Assembly (NCBI GenBank): GCA_038209775.1
Contig: JBBQXK010000011.1
Coordinates: forward strand, 26,349 to 90,348
Direction: 5' to 3'
From: JBBQXK01 sp038209775
Lineage (GTDB): Bacteria; Pseudomonadota; Alphaproteobacteria; Rhodobacterales; Rhodobacteraceae
Length of the DNA stretch: 64,000 nt
A program made the translations under genes and the position numbers. Below, one piece after another: positions 8,913 through 18,188 of the stretch. How positions within the stretch are numbered: position 1 is the stretch's first letter; each line of letters begins with the position of its first letter. The notes beneath the pieces are model-generated. The model was given only the letters and a program-made list of their open reading frames with translations. It had not been told where the DNA came from and searched no databases.

Positions 8913-9560
8913 TCAGATCACAAAGCCGCGCGGGATCGGGTCGAACATCCGCAACACATGGTCCCCGCGCCCGCTGTGCAGGGTCACGGACAATTCCGGC
9001 GTCTCCGCCTGCCGCACCGTGATGCCCAGCCCAAGCGCCGCATAGATCGCACCCAGCCCTTTGGCATCAGGCGACGCAACATCGACATGGGACAAAGTAC
9101 CCCCACGCGGCGCGTCCATGGCCGGGTGCCTGCTGTCCAGCCAGTCGATGAAGAACGGCACCTGTGCGCCAAAGGCATGGTCATTCAGGCCAAAGCACTG
9201 CCAGCCCAGCCAGTTTCCATTCGGCAGGCGTCGCCCCCCGGTGACTAGCGCGCTGCCATTCAGCCCCGCCGCCAGCGCCCGCTGGCGCAAGGCCACCAGA
9301 TCGACGCCGCTCATCGCCCAGTGATACAGCCCGTGGCCGGCAAGGCCCGCAAGCTCGGGGTCAAGGTCGCCTTGGTCCTGATCCGGATCGCGCCCCAGAA
9401 TCTCGACATAGGTACGCTCGCCCAACGAAAGCAGGTGGTTGCAGGTGCCGCCACCCGGATGGACACCGCCAAAGGCCGGGGTGGCGTCCATATGCCCGGC
9501 AAAGTGCCGCTGGCCCGCCCCGGCGTCCGCCTCGTACCAGACAAGATGATCGACCTGCAT
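8913..9560 (-). CDS. Glyoxalase-like (VOC fold) protein
   Basis: A 215-residue protein starting MQVDHLVWYEADAG, typical of the glyoxalase-like domain group (VOC superfamily). Further family patterns are GGVHPGGGTCNHLLSLG and TYVEILGRDP near residues 30-60, and GGTLSHVDVASPD near residue 155. These metal-binding or degenerate VOC proteins act on small organic substrates; the reaction is unknown. The start at 9560 follows GAGGGT; an upstream extension in frame is not conserved. It is co-directional with the SDR gene 12 bp away. Confidence 0.8.
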   Translation of the reverse strand: MQVDHLVWYEADAGAGQRHFAGHMDATPAFGGVHPGGGTCNHLLSLGERTYVEILGRDPDQDQGDLDPELAGLAGHGLYHWAMSGVDLVALRQRALAAGLNGSALVTGGRRLPNGNWLGWQCFGLNDHAFGAQVPFFIDWLDSRHPAMDAPRGGTLSHVDVASPDAKGLGAIYAALGLGITVRQAETPELSVTLHSGRGDHVLRMFDPIPRGFVI

Positions 9561-9720
9561 CACCCGACCCTCACATGACCCGCAAGACAGGTCCCGCATT
9601 CCCGTCCGTGGATCATGGATTGCCGCAGTGACGACGGCAACCCCGACCGCGGAAATCCCCAAGGTCCGCAAGCGCCGGTCTTGACCGTCGCACCGGGTCT
9701 GCTAGGCAGGGAAACGGTAC

Positions 9721-9796
9721 GGGCCTGTAGCTCAATGGTCAGAGCAGGGCGCTCATAACGCCTTGGTTGGGGGTTCGAGTCCCTCCGGGCCTACCA
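9721..9796 (+). tRNA. tRNA with CAT anticodon (Ile2 or elongator Met)
   Basis: A 76-nt cloverleaf with encoded CCA: acceptor arm GGGCCTG / CGGGCCT, D arm TAGCTC..GAGC, anticodon loop GCTCATAAC, T arm GGGGGTTCGAGTCCCTC. CAT may read AUG, or AUA after lysidine modification. The GGGCC acceptor stem and the CTCATAA context resemble bacterial Ile2 tRNAs, which I slightly favour. Position 1 pairs with 72 as a G-U wobble. Confidence 0.93.
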
Positions 9797-9937
9797 TTAC
9801 GCCGCCCTGCCCGAGGAACGCCGTGCATCAGACAGCACTTTCGCCCCGGGGGTCAGCGCCTCCGATACATTGCTATCTGACCCCGCCACAAAGCCCATGG
9901 CGAGCCTTGAAGGATCAGGCACCCCAAGCGCGCGGCG

Positions 9938-10405
9938 TCATCGCCGCAGGCCAGTCTCCTGCAGCATGCCGCGCCGCTTGGCCTCGTAGTAGTAGCCCTT
10001 GGCGTACCACGTCACCGCCTGCGTCTCAGACCCGTCCGACAACAGCCAGGCCCCGCGCAGGTATTTCACCGCGTACTTCAGGTTGGTTTCGGCATTCAGC
10101 AATCCTGCGTCCGACCCGCCGTATCCCATCCCCCGTGCCGTCTGCGGCAGGATCTGCATCAGGCCATAGTACGGCCCGTTGCGGGCAGCCGGGCGGTGGT
10201 TGCTTTCGCGCAGGACCACGCGATGCACCAGACTGGGCGGCACATCGTAAATCCCGGCATAACGGTTGATCAGCGCCCGCAGTTCCGGCGTCTCGTTGGG
10301 ATAAAGCGGCGGGCCGGATACATCCTGCCGCACCTGCGGCTCGCTACGCCCGCAGGCGGCCAGCGCCCCAAGGGCAAGGATCAGCGTGGTCCGTCGTGTC
10401 AACAT
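9938..10405 (-). CDS. Lytic transglycosylase (SLT) lipoprotein
   Basis: A 155-residue lipoprotein: residues 1-17 form a type II signal ending in the lipobox GALAAC. The SLT domain follows, with catalytic Glu in VLRESNHRPAARN, then YYGLMQILPQTARGMG and a TWYAKGYYYEAKRRG end. It cleaves the glycan strands of peptidoglycan, attached to the outer membrane. It is shorter than most SLTs and consists of little more than the catalytic core. The ATG at 10405 is favoured because GAGG lies 7 nt before it; another ATG at 10411 is too close. Confidence 0.88.
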   Translation of the reverse strand: MLTRRTTLILALGALAACGRSEPQVRQDVSGPPLYPNETPELRALINRYAGIYDVPPSLVHRVVLRESNHRPAARNGPYYGLMQILPQTARGMGYGGSDAGLLNAETNLKYAVKYLRGAWLLSDGSETQAVTWYAKGYYYEAKRRGMLQETGLRR

Positions 10406-10586
10406 GTGCATGCCTCGGGGTGGCCAGGGTCGTCCGCTCCTTAGCCGCAGACCGCCCCGCCGCCAACCCCCGGGGCCAAAGCGTCCGCCGGAACCCCCGC
10501 CATCCCCCCCTCGGCAATCACGGCGGTTGCAGGACCACCCGCGTTTCGCCTAGTTTCGCGCCGACAACCGTCCAGGGAGGATGACC

Positions 10587-11870
10587 ATGACCACGCCCCA
10601 GGGTTTCGACACGCTGCAGATCCACGCCGGTGCCCGCCCCGACCCCGCAACCGGCGCGCGGCAGGTGCCGATCTACCAGACCACCGCCTATGTGTTCCGC
10701 GATGCCGATCACGCGGCCAAACTCTTCAACCTGCAGGAGGTGGGCTATATCTACTCCCGCCTGACCAACCCCACCGTCTCGGCCCTTGCCGAACGGATCG
10801 CGGCACTTGAGGGCGGCGTCGGTGCCGTCTGCTGTTCCTCGGGCCATGCCGCCCAGATCATGGCGCTGTTCCCGCTGATGGAACCCGGGCGCAACATCGT
10901 GGCCTCGACCCGGCTTTACGGCGGCACGGTGCAGCAGTTCACCAACACCATCCGCAAATTCGGCTGGTCCGCGAAATTCGCCGATACCGAAGACCTCGAC
11001 GCCGTCCGCGCCGCCATTGATGAGAACACCCGCGCCCTCTTCTGCGAATCAATCGCCAACCCGGGCGGTTATGTCACCGACCTGCCGGTGCTGGCCCGGA
11101 TCGCCGAAGAATACGGCATCCCCCTGATCGTCGACAACACCTCGGCCACCCCCTATCTGGTGCGCCCGATCGAAATGGGGGCGACCCTCGTCGTCCATTC
11201 CACCACCAAATACCTCACCGGCAACGGCACCGTCACCGGCGGCGCCATCGTCGACAGTGGCAAGTTCGACTGGTCCGCCACCCCCGGCAAATACCCCTCG
11301 CTCGCCTCCCCCGAACCCGCCTATCACGGGTTGAACTTCCACGCGGCCCTTGGCGGCATGGCGTTCACCTTCCACTCCATCGCCGTCGGCCTGCGCGATC
11401 TTGGCATGACGATGAACCCGCAAGGCGCCCACTACACCCTGTGCGGGATCGAGACGCTTTCCCTGCGGATGGACAAGCATGTGGCCAATGCCCAGATCGT
11501 CGCCGAATGGCTGGAACAGCACCCGTCGGTCGCAGCAGTCACCTATCCCGGCCTCAAATCCTCACCCTGGCACCACCGCGCCCAGAAAATCTGCCCCAAG
11601 GGCCCGGGGGCGCTGTTCACGTTCCAGCTCAAGGGCGGCTATGACGCCTGCGTGAAACTCATCAACAACCTCAAGCTGTTCAGCCATGTGGCGAACCTTG
11701 GCGATGCGCGGAGCCTCGTGATCCACTCGGCCTCGACCACCCACCGCCAACTGACACCCGAACAGCAGATCAAGGCCGGCGCCGGCCCCGACGTCGTGCG
11801 CCTGTCAATCGGCATCGAAGACCCGCGCGACATCCTGGCCGATCTCGATCAGGCGTTGTCGGCGCTGTAA
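10587..11870 (+). CDS. metY: O-acetylhomoserine sulfhydrylase (MetY/MetZ family)
   Basis: A 427-residue PLP enzyme of the Cys/Met metabolism group that makes homocysteine from O-acetylhomoserine and sulfide. Visible motifs: YIYSRLTNPTVSALAERIAALEGG (PLP site region), STRLYGGTVQQF, ESIANPGG, VDNTSATPYL and the PLP lysine in HSTTKYLTGNG. The C-terminus (VRLSIGIEDPRDILADLDQAL) is typical. The ATG at 10587 lies at normal distance from GGGAGG; the ATG at 10581 touches it. I saw no SAM riboswitch in the 180 bp upstream. Confidence 0.92.
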   Translation: MTTPQGFDTLQIHAGARPDPATGARQVPIYQTTAYVFRDADHAAKLFNLQEVGYIYSRLTNPTVSALAERIAALEGGVGAVCCSSGHAAQIMALFPLMEPGRNIVASTRLYGGTVQQFTNTIRKFGWSAKFADTEDLDAVRAAIDENTRALFCESIANPGGYVTDLPVLARIAEEYGIPLIVDNTSATPYLVRPIEMGATLVVHSTTKYLTGNGTVTGGAIVDSGKFDWSATPGKYPSLASPEPAYHGLNFHAALGGMAFTFHSIAVGLRDLGMTMNPQGAHYTLCGIETLSLRMDKHVANAQIVAEWLEQHPSVAAVTYPGLKSSPWHHRAQKICPKGPGALFTFQLKGGYDACVKLINNLKLFSHVANLGDARSLVIHSASTTHRQLTPEQQIKAGAGPDVVRLSIGIEDPRDILADLDQALSAL

Positions 11871-11873
11871 CGC

Positions 11874-13742
11874 CTAAGGCGGCGGGGCTGTCTCAGGCAG
11901 CCCCGCCTTGCGCAGGTCGTCCAGATAGGCGGTCAGGTAAGGCTCTGCCATCAACGGCTGGCGCCCGGTCGGCCATGTGCGTTCCCGCTCGACGGTGATG
12001 TACGGCTTGTCCCTGCGAATGGCCGCCACCACATTCCGCGCCTTGTCCAACTGACCTGTCCGCACCAGCGCGGCCACTTCGCAGGGCAGGCAATGGCCCC
12101 CGAACTGCGCATATTCGGCCAGCGCCTCTTCCGGACGGCCGTCGATCAGCAACCCCCATGCCAGCGCATCGCGCTGCCAGTCCGAAGGCAGGCGGTTCGG
12201 GTTCATCCCAACCCGGACCCATTCGATGGCGCGCGCGCCGTGCCCGGCGTTGGCCGCGACATCAGACAACTGCAGGTTGATGCCGGGCACATAGGGTGTC
12301 AGCCGGTTCGCCTCTTCGGCGTCGCGCATCGCGGCCTCGAAATCGCCGGTCGCGCGCGGCGTGACCTGCGCGCGCAGATAAAGAAGATACCAGCGTTCCT
12401 GCAACGGCAGGGTTGACGCCTCGGGCAGGGCAGACAGCAGTGACCACGCCGCCTGCGCCTCGTCCCAACGCGTTTCTTCCGGCCCCAACAGCACCCGGTT
12501 GCCGTGAATATCGGCCTTGGCAAGCCGCAAGATGACAGATTGCGGATAACGTGCCAAGCCGGCGTCCAGCACCTTCATCGCATCGTCCTGGGCCGAAAAG
12601 ACCGAAGTGTACAGCGCCGCCCGACTTCTCAGAAAAATGTTGTACTCGTTCGGTTGCGCCGATGACGATGCCCATTCAGGGTCCAGCGTCGCGGCCGCCC
12701 CATTGCCGGTCAGCTTGGCCGCAGCGTCCACCACCGCCTTCGCGACAAGGTATTGCAGCCGGGCAATATCCCCGTCCGGCACCTCGGCGATAACGGTCGT
12801 CACAACCGCGCCGGTCGGACCATCATAGAGCTGCCCCGAGAAACGGAACCCCTGCGACACCGCACTGATGCTGCCATCCAGCACAAGGTCGGCCCGAAGA
12901 TCGGCCGCGATGGCGCGCGCGCCGCCCGGTTCGGCCGTGTTGCGATCCGTGTAGGGTTCCGAGAAACGCAGCAGCGGCACCGACCCCAGGATGATGGCGA
13001 TGTTGTCCGGCATTGCTGCCGCGACAAAGTCGCGGTCCGGATTGCCGGTCAGGTTGGCAAAGCGCACGATGGCCACCGAAAACGGACCTTCCCGCGCTGC
13101 AATTGCCTGTGGGGGCGGCTTCTGAAGGGTCCACAGCACGGCAACGGCGGCCAGCACAACCGCTGCGATGGCACCAGCCAGAACCATCCGGCGTGACCCT
13201 CGGGGGACCAGCTTGCGCCGCTGCGTCGGCTGGCGGCTGACGCGAAAGGCCTCCACCGGCTCGGCGATGTTCTTCAAGTGCTGTGCGCCCATGGCCTCGA
13301 ACCCAAAGGCCAGCTTCTTCTCAACCTCGCGCGCCACCTTTTCGGACACGCAGATGCCACCCGCATCCGCCAGCCCCTCCAGCCGGGCCGCGATGTTCAC
13401 GCCCTCGCCGTAACGATCATCACCGTCGATGATGACCTCGCCCAGATTGATCCCGATGCGGGCGCGGATCGCCTGATCTTCGGGCACTGCGGCGTTGCGC
13501 TCCTCCAGCGCCATCTGGATCGACATCGCGCATTCGACCGCCTGAACGACCGAGGCGAACTCGGCCAGGATGCCGTCGCCCATCAGCTTGAAGATGCGGC
13601 CCTGATGGCGGGCGATCTCCGGCTCGAATATCTCGCGCCGCCGGGCGGTCACGCGGGCAAACGTGCCCTCCTCATCACGCTCCATCTGCGCGGAATAGCC
13701 GACGATATCGGCGGCAAGGATGGCGGACAGCCTGCGTTCCAT
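11874..13742 (-). CDS. Class III adenylate/guanylate cyclase with membrane segment and TPR-like C-terminus
   Basis: A 622-residue protein. Residues 1-170 are a class III cyclase domain: both metal Asp residues (AADIVGYSA; KLMGDGILAEF), the substrate Lys before the second, and Asn/Arg of the transition state (VNIAARLEG). A single membrane helix lies near residues 187-208 (MVLAGAIAAVVLAAVAVLW). The rest (about 225-540) has a TolB/FlgO-like segment (VAIVRFANLTG, ADLVLDGSI) and helical tetratrico-like repeats, presumably on the other side of the membrane. It should produce cAMP or cGMP in response to an envelope signal. GTG at 13748 is an alternative start. It ends 4 bp from convergent metY. Confidence 0.85.
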   Translation of the reverse strand: MERRLSAILAADIVGYSAQMERDEEGTFARVTARRREIFEPEIARHQGRIFKLMGDGILAEFASVVQAVECAMSIQMALEERNAAVPEDQAIRARIGINLGEVIIDGDDRYGEGVNIAARLEGLADAGGICVSEKVAREVEKKLAFGFEAMGAQHLKNIAEPVEAFRVSRQPTQRRKLVPRGSRRMVLAGAIAAVVLAAVAVLWTLQKPPPQAIAAREGPFSVAIVRFANLTGNPDRDFVAAAMPDNIAIILGSVPLLRFSEPYTDRNTAEPGGARAIAADLRADLVLDGSISAVSQGFRFSGQLYDGPTGAVVTTVIAEVPDGDIARLQYLVAKAVVDAAAKLTGNGAAATLDPEWASSSAQPNEYNIFLRSRAALYTSVFSAQDDAMKVLDAGLARYPQSVILRLAKADIHGNRVLLGPEETRWDEAQAAWSLLSALPEASTLPLQERWYLLYLRAQVTPRATGDFEAAMRDAEEANRLTPYVPGINLQLSDVAANAGHGARAIEWVRVGMNPNRLPSDWQRDALAWGLLIDGRPEEALAEYAQFGGHCLPCEVAALVRTGQLDKARNVVAAIRRDKPYITVERERTWPTGRQPLMAEPYLTAYLDDLRKAGLPETAPPP

Positions 13743-13882
13743 CGGCACCCCGGGTCGGACCGTTGCGGGATGCTAAACCCTGACAGGCCACGCTGGCAAC
13801 GTCTGGAACATCGCCCCGCGGCATCACCCGCGGCCCCCCACCTGAGGGGGAGGGATGGGGTGGGGGGGGTGCCCTGCCCCGG

Positions 13883-14626
13883 CTACTCGATGGCGTACAG
13901 GATCGTCACATTCACCGACAGCGCGACCTCGCCGCCCGCCACCGGCACCGCATCCTTCATCGACGCCTCGGCGCGGAACATCGGCGCGGGGTTGGAATAC
14001 CCGCCCCCTTCGGTGATGTTCACGATGCGGCCCAGCTTCACCCCTGCCGCTTCGGCCAGAATGGCCGCCTTGCGCGCAGCATCCGCCACGGCACGGCGGC
14101 GCGCCTCGTCCAGCGCCGGCCCCGGTTCGGCCAGACCGAAGCTGAGGCCGTTCAGCGTGTTCGCCCCGTCCTTCACCGCGGCATCCAGCACCCCGCCCAG
14201 CGCATCCAGCACCCGCACCCGCACGGTCACGCTGTTCACGGCGCTGTAGCTCTCGATCTTCTGCGTCGTCTCGTAGTTCGACCAGACCGGGTTCAGCGAC
14301 AGCCCCGTCGTCTGAATATCGCGCCCCTCGATGCCGGCGGCGCTCAGGTTGGCCAGGATTTTCGCCACCTCGGCCGAGTTTGCCGCCATCGCTTCGGCCG
14401 CCGTCGCCCCCTGCGTCGTCACCCCAAGCGAGATCGTGGCCATGTCGGGGGCCGACTGCACGACACCCTCGCCCGATACCGAAATCTGCGGAAATGGCGC
14501 CTCGGCGTGGGCGGCGAGCGGCCACGCCATCAAAAACGTCAATGCAATCGCGTACATACGGATCGCATACGGTTGCTGTACGGATGCTGTACGCAGCGCA
14601 TACAGCTGTTTGGTCAGGCCTTGCAT
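13883..14626 (-). CDS. Periplasmic SIMPL-domain (DUF541) protein
   Basis: A 247-residue protein with one SIMPL (DUF541) domain, seen in ISVSGEGVVQSAPDMATISLGV, LSLNPVW and VNVTILYAIE. Its family is periplasmic or surface-exposed, with uncertain function. The ATG at 14626 follows AAGGAG by 8 nt and gives a leader of about 41 residues ending AAHA. An internal ATG at 14557 would start directly at the signal peptide but has no ribosome binding site. The codons between the two starts are the 11-bp repeat array, so the extra N-terminal stretch is translated repeat. Confidence 0.85.
   Translation of the reverse strand: MQGLTKQLYALRTASVQQPYAIRMYAIALTFLMAWPLAAHAEAPFPQISVSGEGVVQSAPDMATISLGVTTQGATAAEAMAANSAEVAKILANLSAAGIEGRDIQTTGLSLNPVWSNYETTQKIESYSAVNSVTVRVRVLDALGGVLDAAVKDGANTLNGLSFGLAEPGPALDEARRRAVADAARKAAILAEAAGVKLGRIVNITEGGGYSNPAPMFRAEASMKDAVPVAGGEVALSVNVTILYAIE
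14557..14608. repeat. Five-unit 11-bp phased array (TACG every 11 bp), array 2
   Basis: TACG at 14557, 14568, 14579 and 14590, then TACA at 14601, all 11 bp apart. Units: TACGGATCGCA, TACGGTTGCTG, TACGGATGCTG, TACGCAGCGCA, TACAGCTG. The consensus is the same as in the array at 501-555. This array lies inside the 5' coding region of the SIMPL gene, between a well-placed ribosome binding site and the hydrophobic core of the signal peptide. Confidence 0.75.
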
Positions 14627-14810
14627 CGGATCGTCTCCTTGGTGTTTTGTCAGCTTGTGCCCCGTCAGACGCCGCCCGCAAGCCAATCCTTGGCAGCATG
14701 GCGGCAAATCACCGGGCTTTTGCTTCCCTTCGGCAAATTCCTGCTGTAGGAAAGGCCGGTCTCCGGGGCAACGCTACCCGGCCCGCCGCCAACTGTGCTA
14801 GACCCGTGGA

Positions 14811-17800
14811 ATGAAACCGAATTTCGCGCTTAACCTCACGCAAGAGGCGATCGTCCTTCTGCACCGCACAGCCCGCGGCTGGCTCGCTATCGGCGAGGCG
14901 GCGCTGGACAGTGATGATCTGTCCGATGCTCTGGGCTACCTGCGCGCCTCGGCGCTTGGCCTGTCGCCCCAAGGGGTTACGACCAAGCTGATCGTGCCGA
15001 ACTCGCAGATCCTCTATCTCACGCTCAACGCCCCAGACCCCGCCACCCGCCGCACCCAGGTGATGACGGCGCTTGAAGGGCGGACACCATATGCAGTGGA
15101 TGATCTGGTGTTCGACATCTCGGGCGAAGGCCCCGAGGTGCAGGTCGCCGTCGTCGCCCGCGAAACCCTGGAAGAGGCCGAGGCGTTCATCGACCAGCAC
15201 CGGTTCAATCCGGTGTCCTTCGTCGCCATCCCACCGCAGGGCGCCTTTGCGGGTGAGCCGTTCTTTGGTCCGACCCAAGCCGCCACCCGGCTCTTGGCCG
15301 CGGGCGAAACGGTGACGCGCGACGCCGGTCCCGTCAGCATCGTCACACGCGACGGCGCACGCGAGGACGGCGCGACGCGTCCGGTCCGGGAACCCGGACC
15401 TGCCAAGGCCGACGGCGCAGACACGCCCGCGAAACCTGAAACCGCACAGGCCGATCCCGCAAAGAATCCAGCGACTGCAAAGCCTTCTCTCCCACCCAAA
15501 CCGGCCCCCGCCGCCGTTGTGGCCCAGGCGCCCACCGCCGAACGCGATGCGCCGGTCGTACCCGCCCCACCTGCGCCCCCGGGTCCGATGCCCGATGTGG
15601 CTGCCGCAGCTGCCACGGTCACCCCCCAGCCCGAAGCGCGCGTGGCGTCCCAGCCTGCCGCACCGGCGTCCCGAACCGCACCGCCCCCGCCCCCCATGGC
15701 AGCACCGGCACCCCCGCCGCCGCCAACAGCGGCGCGGCCCGGCGAGGAACCCGAAGCAGTCACCCCCCCGCCCGAAGCACGCGCAATACGTCCTTCCGCA
15801 CCCCCCCCTGCCGCACCGGCGGCCAAGACTGCGCCGCCATCGCTCCCCTTGGCCGCACCCTCGCCGTCGGCCGCTGCGACCCCTGTGCAATCTGGCCAGG
15901 AACCGGCTGCACCCGAAATGTCGGCGTCCGCAGCACCCCCCGCGTTCACCAGCCGCCGCCGCGAGGAACCGGCCCCGCTCGCGGCCGACAAGCCGTCGGC
16001 ATCGCCGCTTCCTCCCCGGCTTACGGCGGCGTCGCTGACCGGCGGGGCACCGCCCGTGCCTCCGGCGTCGCCCCCCGCATCATCCGCCCAGTTTGCCGCA
16101 GCGCCGCCAGTTGCCCCGGTCGTGCAGGCGGCGCCGGTCCCCACGCCTTCACGCCAGCCCGTGGCAACGCCCCCCGCAACGCTGCCCACCGCCGCAATCG
16201 CCGCACCGGCCACCCAGACCGGCCCCAGTCTGACCGCCGCGCCCGCAGCACTCCCGCCCACCGCCGCCGCCGACCTGCCCCCGCTACAGGCAGCGCCGCC
16301 CGTGCGCGCGGCCACCCCACCCGTATCGGCCTTGACCAAACCTGCGCCCGCCGGGGCCGCTTCGCGCCTGCGCGGCAACGCGGCCATGGTCGCGGCAACA
16401 GCCCGCCCTGCTCGGCAACAGCCCGACCGTGCAGCCGACGGCAGCCTGCGCCCCGGGGCCGCTGCCGCAACGATGGCCAAGGGCGGCGCCCGCCCGCGCG
16501 GCAAGCCGCGCTTTCTGGGGCTGGCCCTGACCGGGGCCTTGCTGATCTTTCTGATGCTGGTGGCGGCCTATTCGTCGCTCTACCTGTCGCGCGATGACGG
16601 CGCGGTCATACCGGATGTTGACGTGGCGGCGGTTTCCGGCACCGACGGTCAGGTCCAGCCCGAAGCGCCCGCCCCGGTTATCGTGTCGGCGGGTGATGCG
16701 GTGGAACCCGACCCCGAGATGCTGGCCGACCTCGCCGAGGCCGAAGCCGACGCGGCTGCCGACCTCGCCGCCGCAGAACTTGCCGCCGAACCACCCGCGC
16801 CCGAGCCCGCCATCGAGCCTGACGCAGCCGCAGCCCTGCCCGAAATCGCCCCCCCCCAACCCGACCCGATAGCCGAGGCTCCGCCCCCCGCCGCCGCATC
16901 GGGCAGTACCGAGGTGGGTCTTTCCACATCCTCTGCCGCCACGGGGCAGGATGAGATTTTCCTGTCGGCGGTCGATGCCCCGCCCCCGGCCTTTGATGCG
17001 GTGGCCCTGCCCGCGCCGGTCGCGTCGCCCGACGCGGCCCCGGGGGCCACGGCACCGCCGCCACCCTTCGGCACCGTCTATCAGTTCGACGACCAGGGGC
17101 GCATTGCGGCGGGGGCCACGGGTGTGGTCATGCCGGGTGGTTTCTGGATGATCACCGCCCGCCCGCCCGTCGTGCCGCCGCTGCGCGCCATCGCCGAAGC
17201 CCCCGAACCGGCCCCCGCCGCCGCCCCGGAAGCCGCCAGCGCGCCTGCCCCCGCCGAAGACACTGCCGCAGACCCCGCCGCCAGCGCCTTTGCCGTTGAC
17301 GCCACCATCACCCCCCGCCGCCCCCCGGCCCGCCCCGCCGCCCTGACCGCGCCTGACGCCCAGCCTGCCACCCCGACACCCGACGCGAGCCCGCTGCAGG
17401 CCGACGACGACGCCTCGCTTTCCCGTGACGATCCGCGTCACGCCAGCCTGCGCCCCCGCCCCCGGTCTGGCGCCGTCCTTGCCCGCGGCGCCGAGGCTGC
17501 CCTTGCCCGCCAGGCTGCGGATGACACGCAGGCCCTTGCCGCAGCCTCGCTCGTGGCCACGGCGGCCGCCGACGCTGCAACCCCGGTGTCGCTGCAGCGA
17601 CCGACCAATGCCAGCCCCCTTGCCGTGCCCCTGTCCCGCCGCCCCGCCGCCCGCCCCCGCGATTTCACCCGCGCCGTGGCCGCCGCCGCCGCCGAGGCAT
17701 CCCAGCCCAAACCGCTCGCAGAACCCGAACCGCAAGAACAGGCCACCTCGCCCGAAGCCGAGCCGGAACCCGAGGTTGTGGCCAGCGCCGCCCCCCGCAT

Positions 17801-18050
17801 CCCCACCCGCGCAAACGTCGCGAAACAGGCCACCTTTGCGAACGCCATCAACCTGTCCAAGGTGAACCTGATCGGCATCTACGGCACACCGTCCAGCCGC
17901 TATGCGATGGTCCGCACCTCGGGTGGCCGCTTTACCCGCGTCAAGGTCGGCGACCGCGTCGACGGCGGCACCGTCGCTGCCATCACCGCCAGCGAAGTGC
18001 GCTACAAAAAGGGCGGCCGCATGCTGTCGCTCGCCATGCCGCGCGGCTGA
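14811..18050 (+). CDS. Large bitopic Pro/Ala-rich envelope protein with PilP/GspC-like C-terminal domain
   Basis: A 1079-residue protein in four parts. Residues 1-165 form a soluble domain (FALNLTQEAIVLLHRTARGWLAIG, KLIVPNSQILYLTL, TALEGRTPYAVDDLVFDI) that recalls the cytoplasmic half of PilM/GspL proteins. Residues 170-560 are low-complexity Pro/Ala. A membrane helix follows at about 566-590 (LALTGALLIFLMLVAAYSSL), then another Pro/Ala/Glu tract. The last 80 residues (VNLIGIYG, YAMVRTSGGRFTRVKVGDRVDGG, VRYKKGGRMLSLAMP) resemble the periplasmic PilP/GspC domain. It may couple the cytoplasm to an outer-membrane secretion or pilus element; this is inference, and no pilus genes are adjacent. Confidence 0.72.
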   Translation: MKPNFALNLTQEAIVLLHRTARGWLAIGEAALDSDDLSDALGYLRASALGLSPQGVTTKLIVPNSQILYLTLNAPDPATRRTQVMTALEGRTPYAVDDLVFDISGEGPEVQVAVVARETLEEAEAFIDQHRFNPVSFVAIPPQGAFAGEPFFGPTQAATRLLAAGETVTRDAGPVSIVTRDGAREDGATRPVREPGPAKADGADTPAKPETAQADPAKNPATAKPSLPPKPAPAAVVAQAPTAERDAPVVPAPPAPPGPMPDVAAAAATVTPQPEARVASQPAAPASRTAPPPPPMAAPAPPPPPTAARPGEEPEAVTPPPEARAIRPSAPPPAAPAAKTAPPSLPLAAPSPSAAATPVQSGQEPAAPEMSASAAPPAFTSRRREEPAPLAADKPSASPLPPRLTAASLTGGAPPVPPASPPASSAQFAAAPPVAPVVQAAPVPTPSRQPVATPPATLPTAAIAAPATQTGPSLTAAPAALPPTAAADLPPLQAAPPVRAATPPVSALTKPAPAGAASRLRGNAAMVAATARPARQQPDRAADGSLRPGAAAATMAKGGARPRGKPRFLGLALTGALLIFLMLVAAYSSLYLSRDDGAVIPDVDVAAVSGTDGQVQPEAPAPVIVSAGDAVEPDPEMLADLAEAEADAAADLAAAELAAEPPAPEPAIEPDAAAALPEIAPPQPDPIAEAPPPAAASGSTEVGLSTSSAATGQDEIFLSAVDAPPPAFDAVALPAPVASPDAAPGATAPPPPFGTVYQFDDQGRIAAGATGVVMPGGFWMITARPPVVPPLRAIAEAPEPAPAAAPEAASAPAPAEDTAADPAASAFAVDATITPRRPPARPAALTAPDAQPATPTPDASPLQADDDASLSRDDPRHASLRPRPRSGAVLARGAEAALARQAADDTQALAAASLVATAAADAATPVSLQRPTNASPLAVPLSRRPAARPRDFTRAVAAAAAEASQPKPLAEPEPQEQATSPEAEPEPEVVASAAPRIPTRANVAKQATFANAINLSKVNLIGIYGTPSSRYAMVRTSGGRFTRVKVGDRVDGGTVAAITASEVRYKKGGRMLSLAMPRG

Positions 18051-18090
18051 TCTGACGCGCCCCCGGGGTCGCCTGCGCAGCCCGCCGGGG

Positions 18091-18146
18091 CTTCACCTTG
18101 CACAAATACTCCACGGGGGGTGCGGGGGGTGTGAAACTCCCCGTGG
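18091..18146. repeat. G-rich intergenic repeat, copy 2 of 7
   Basis: TTGCACAAATACTCCACGGGGGG, a GTGCGGGGGGTGTGAAAC core and closing CCCCGTG lie between the stops of the bitopic-protein gene and the convergent hppD. Same family as the copy at 3786-3905. Confidence 0.8.
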
Positions 18147-18188
18147 CCGACGCCGAAACCCGGCGCGCTCGCCCAGACAAAAACCCGG

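Noticed and set aside
10406..10586. SAM-type riboswitch upstream of metY
   Set aside because: I looked for the SAM-II-type conserved core and saw none; only a GC-rich leader is present.
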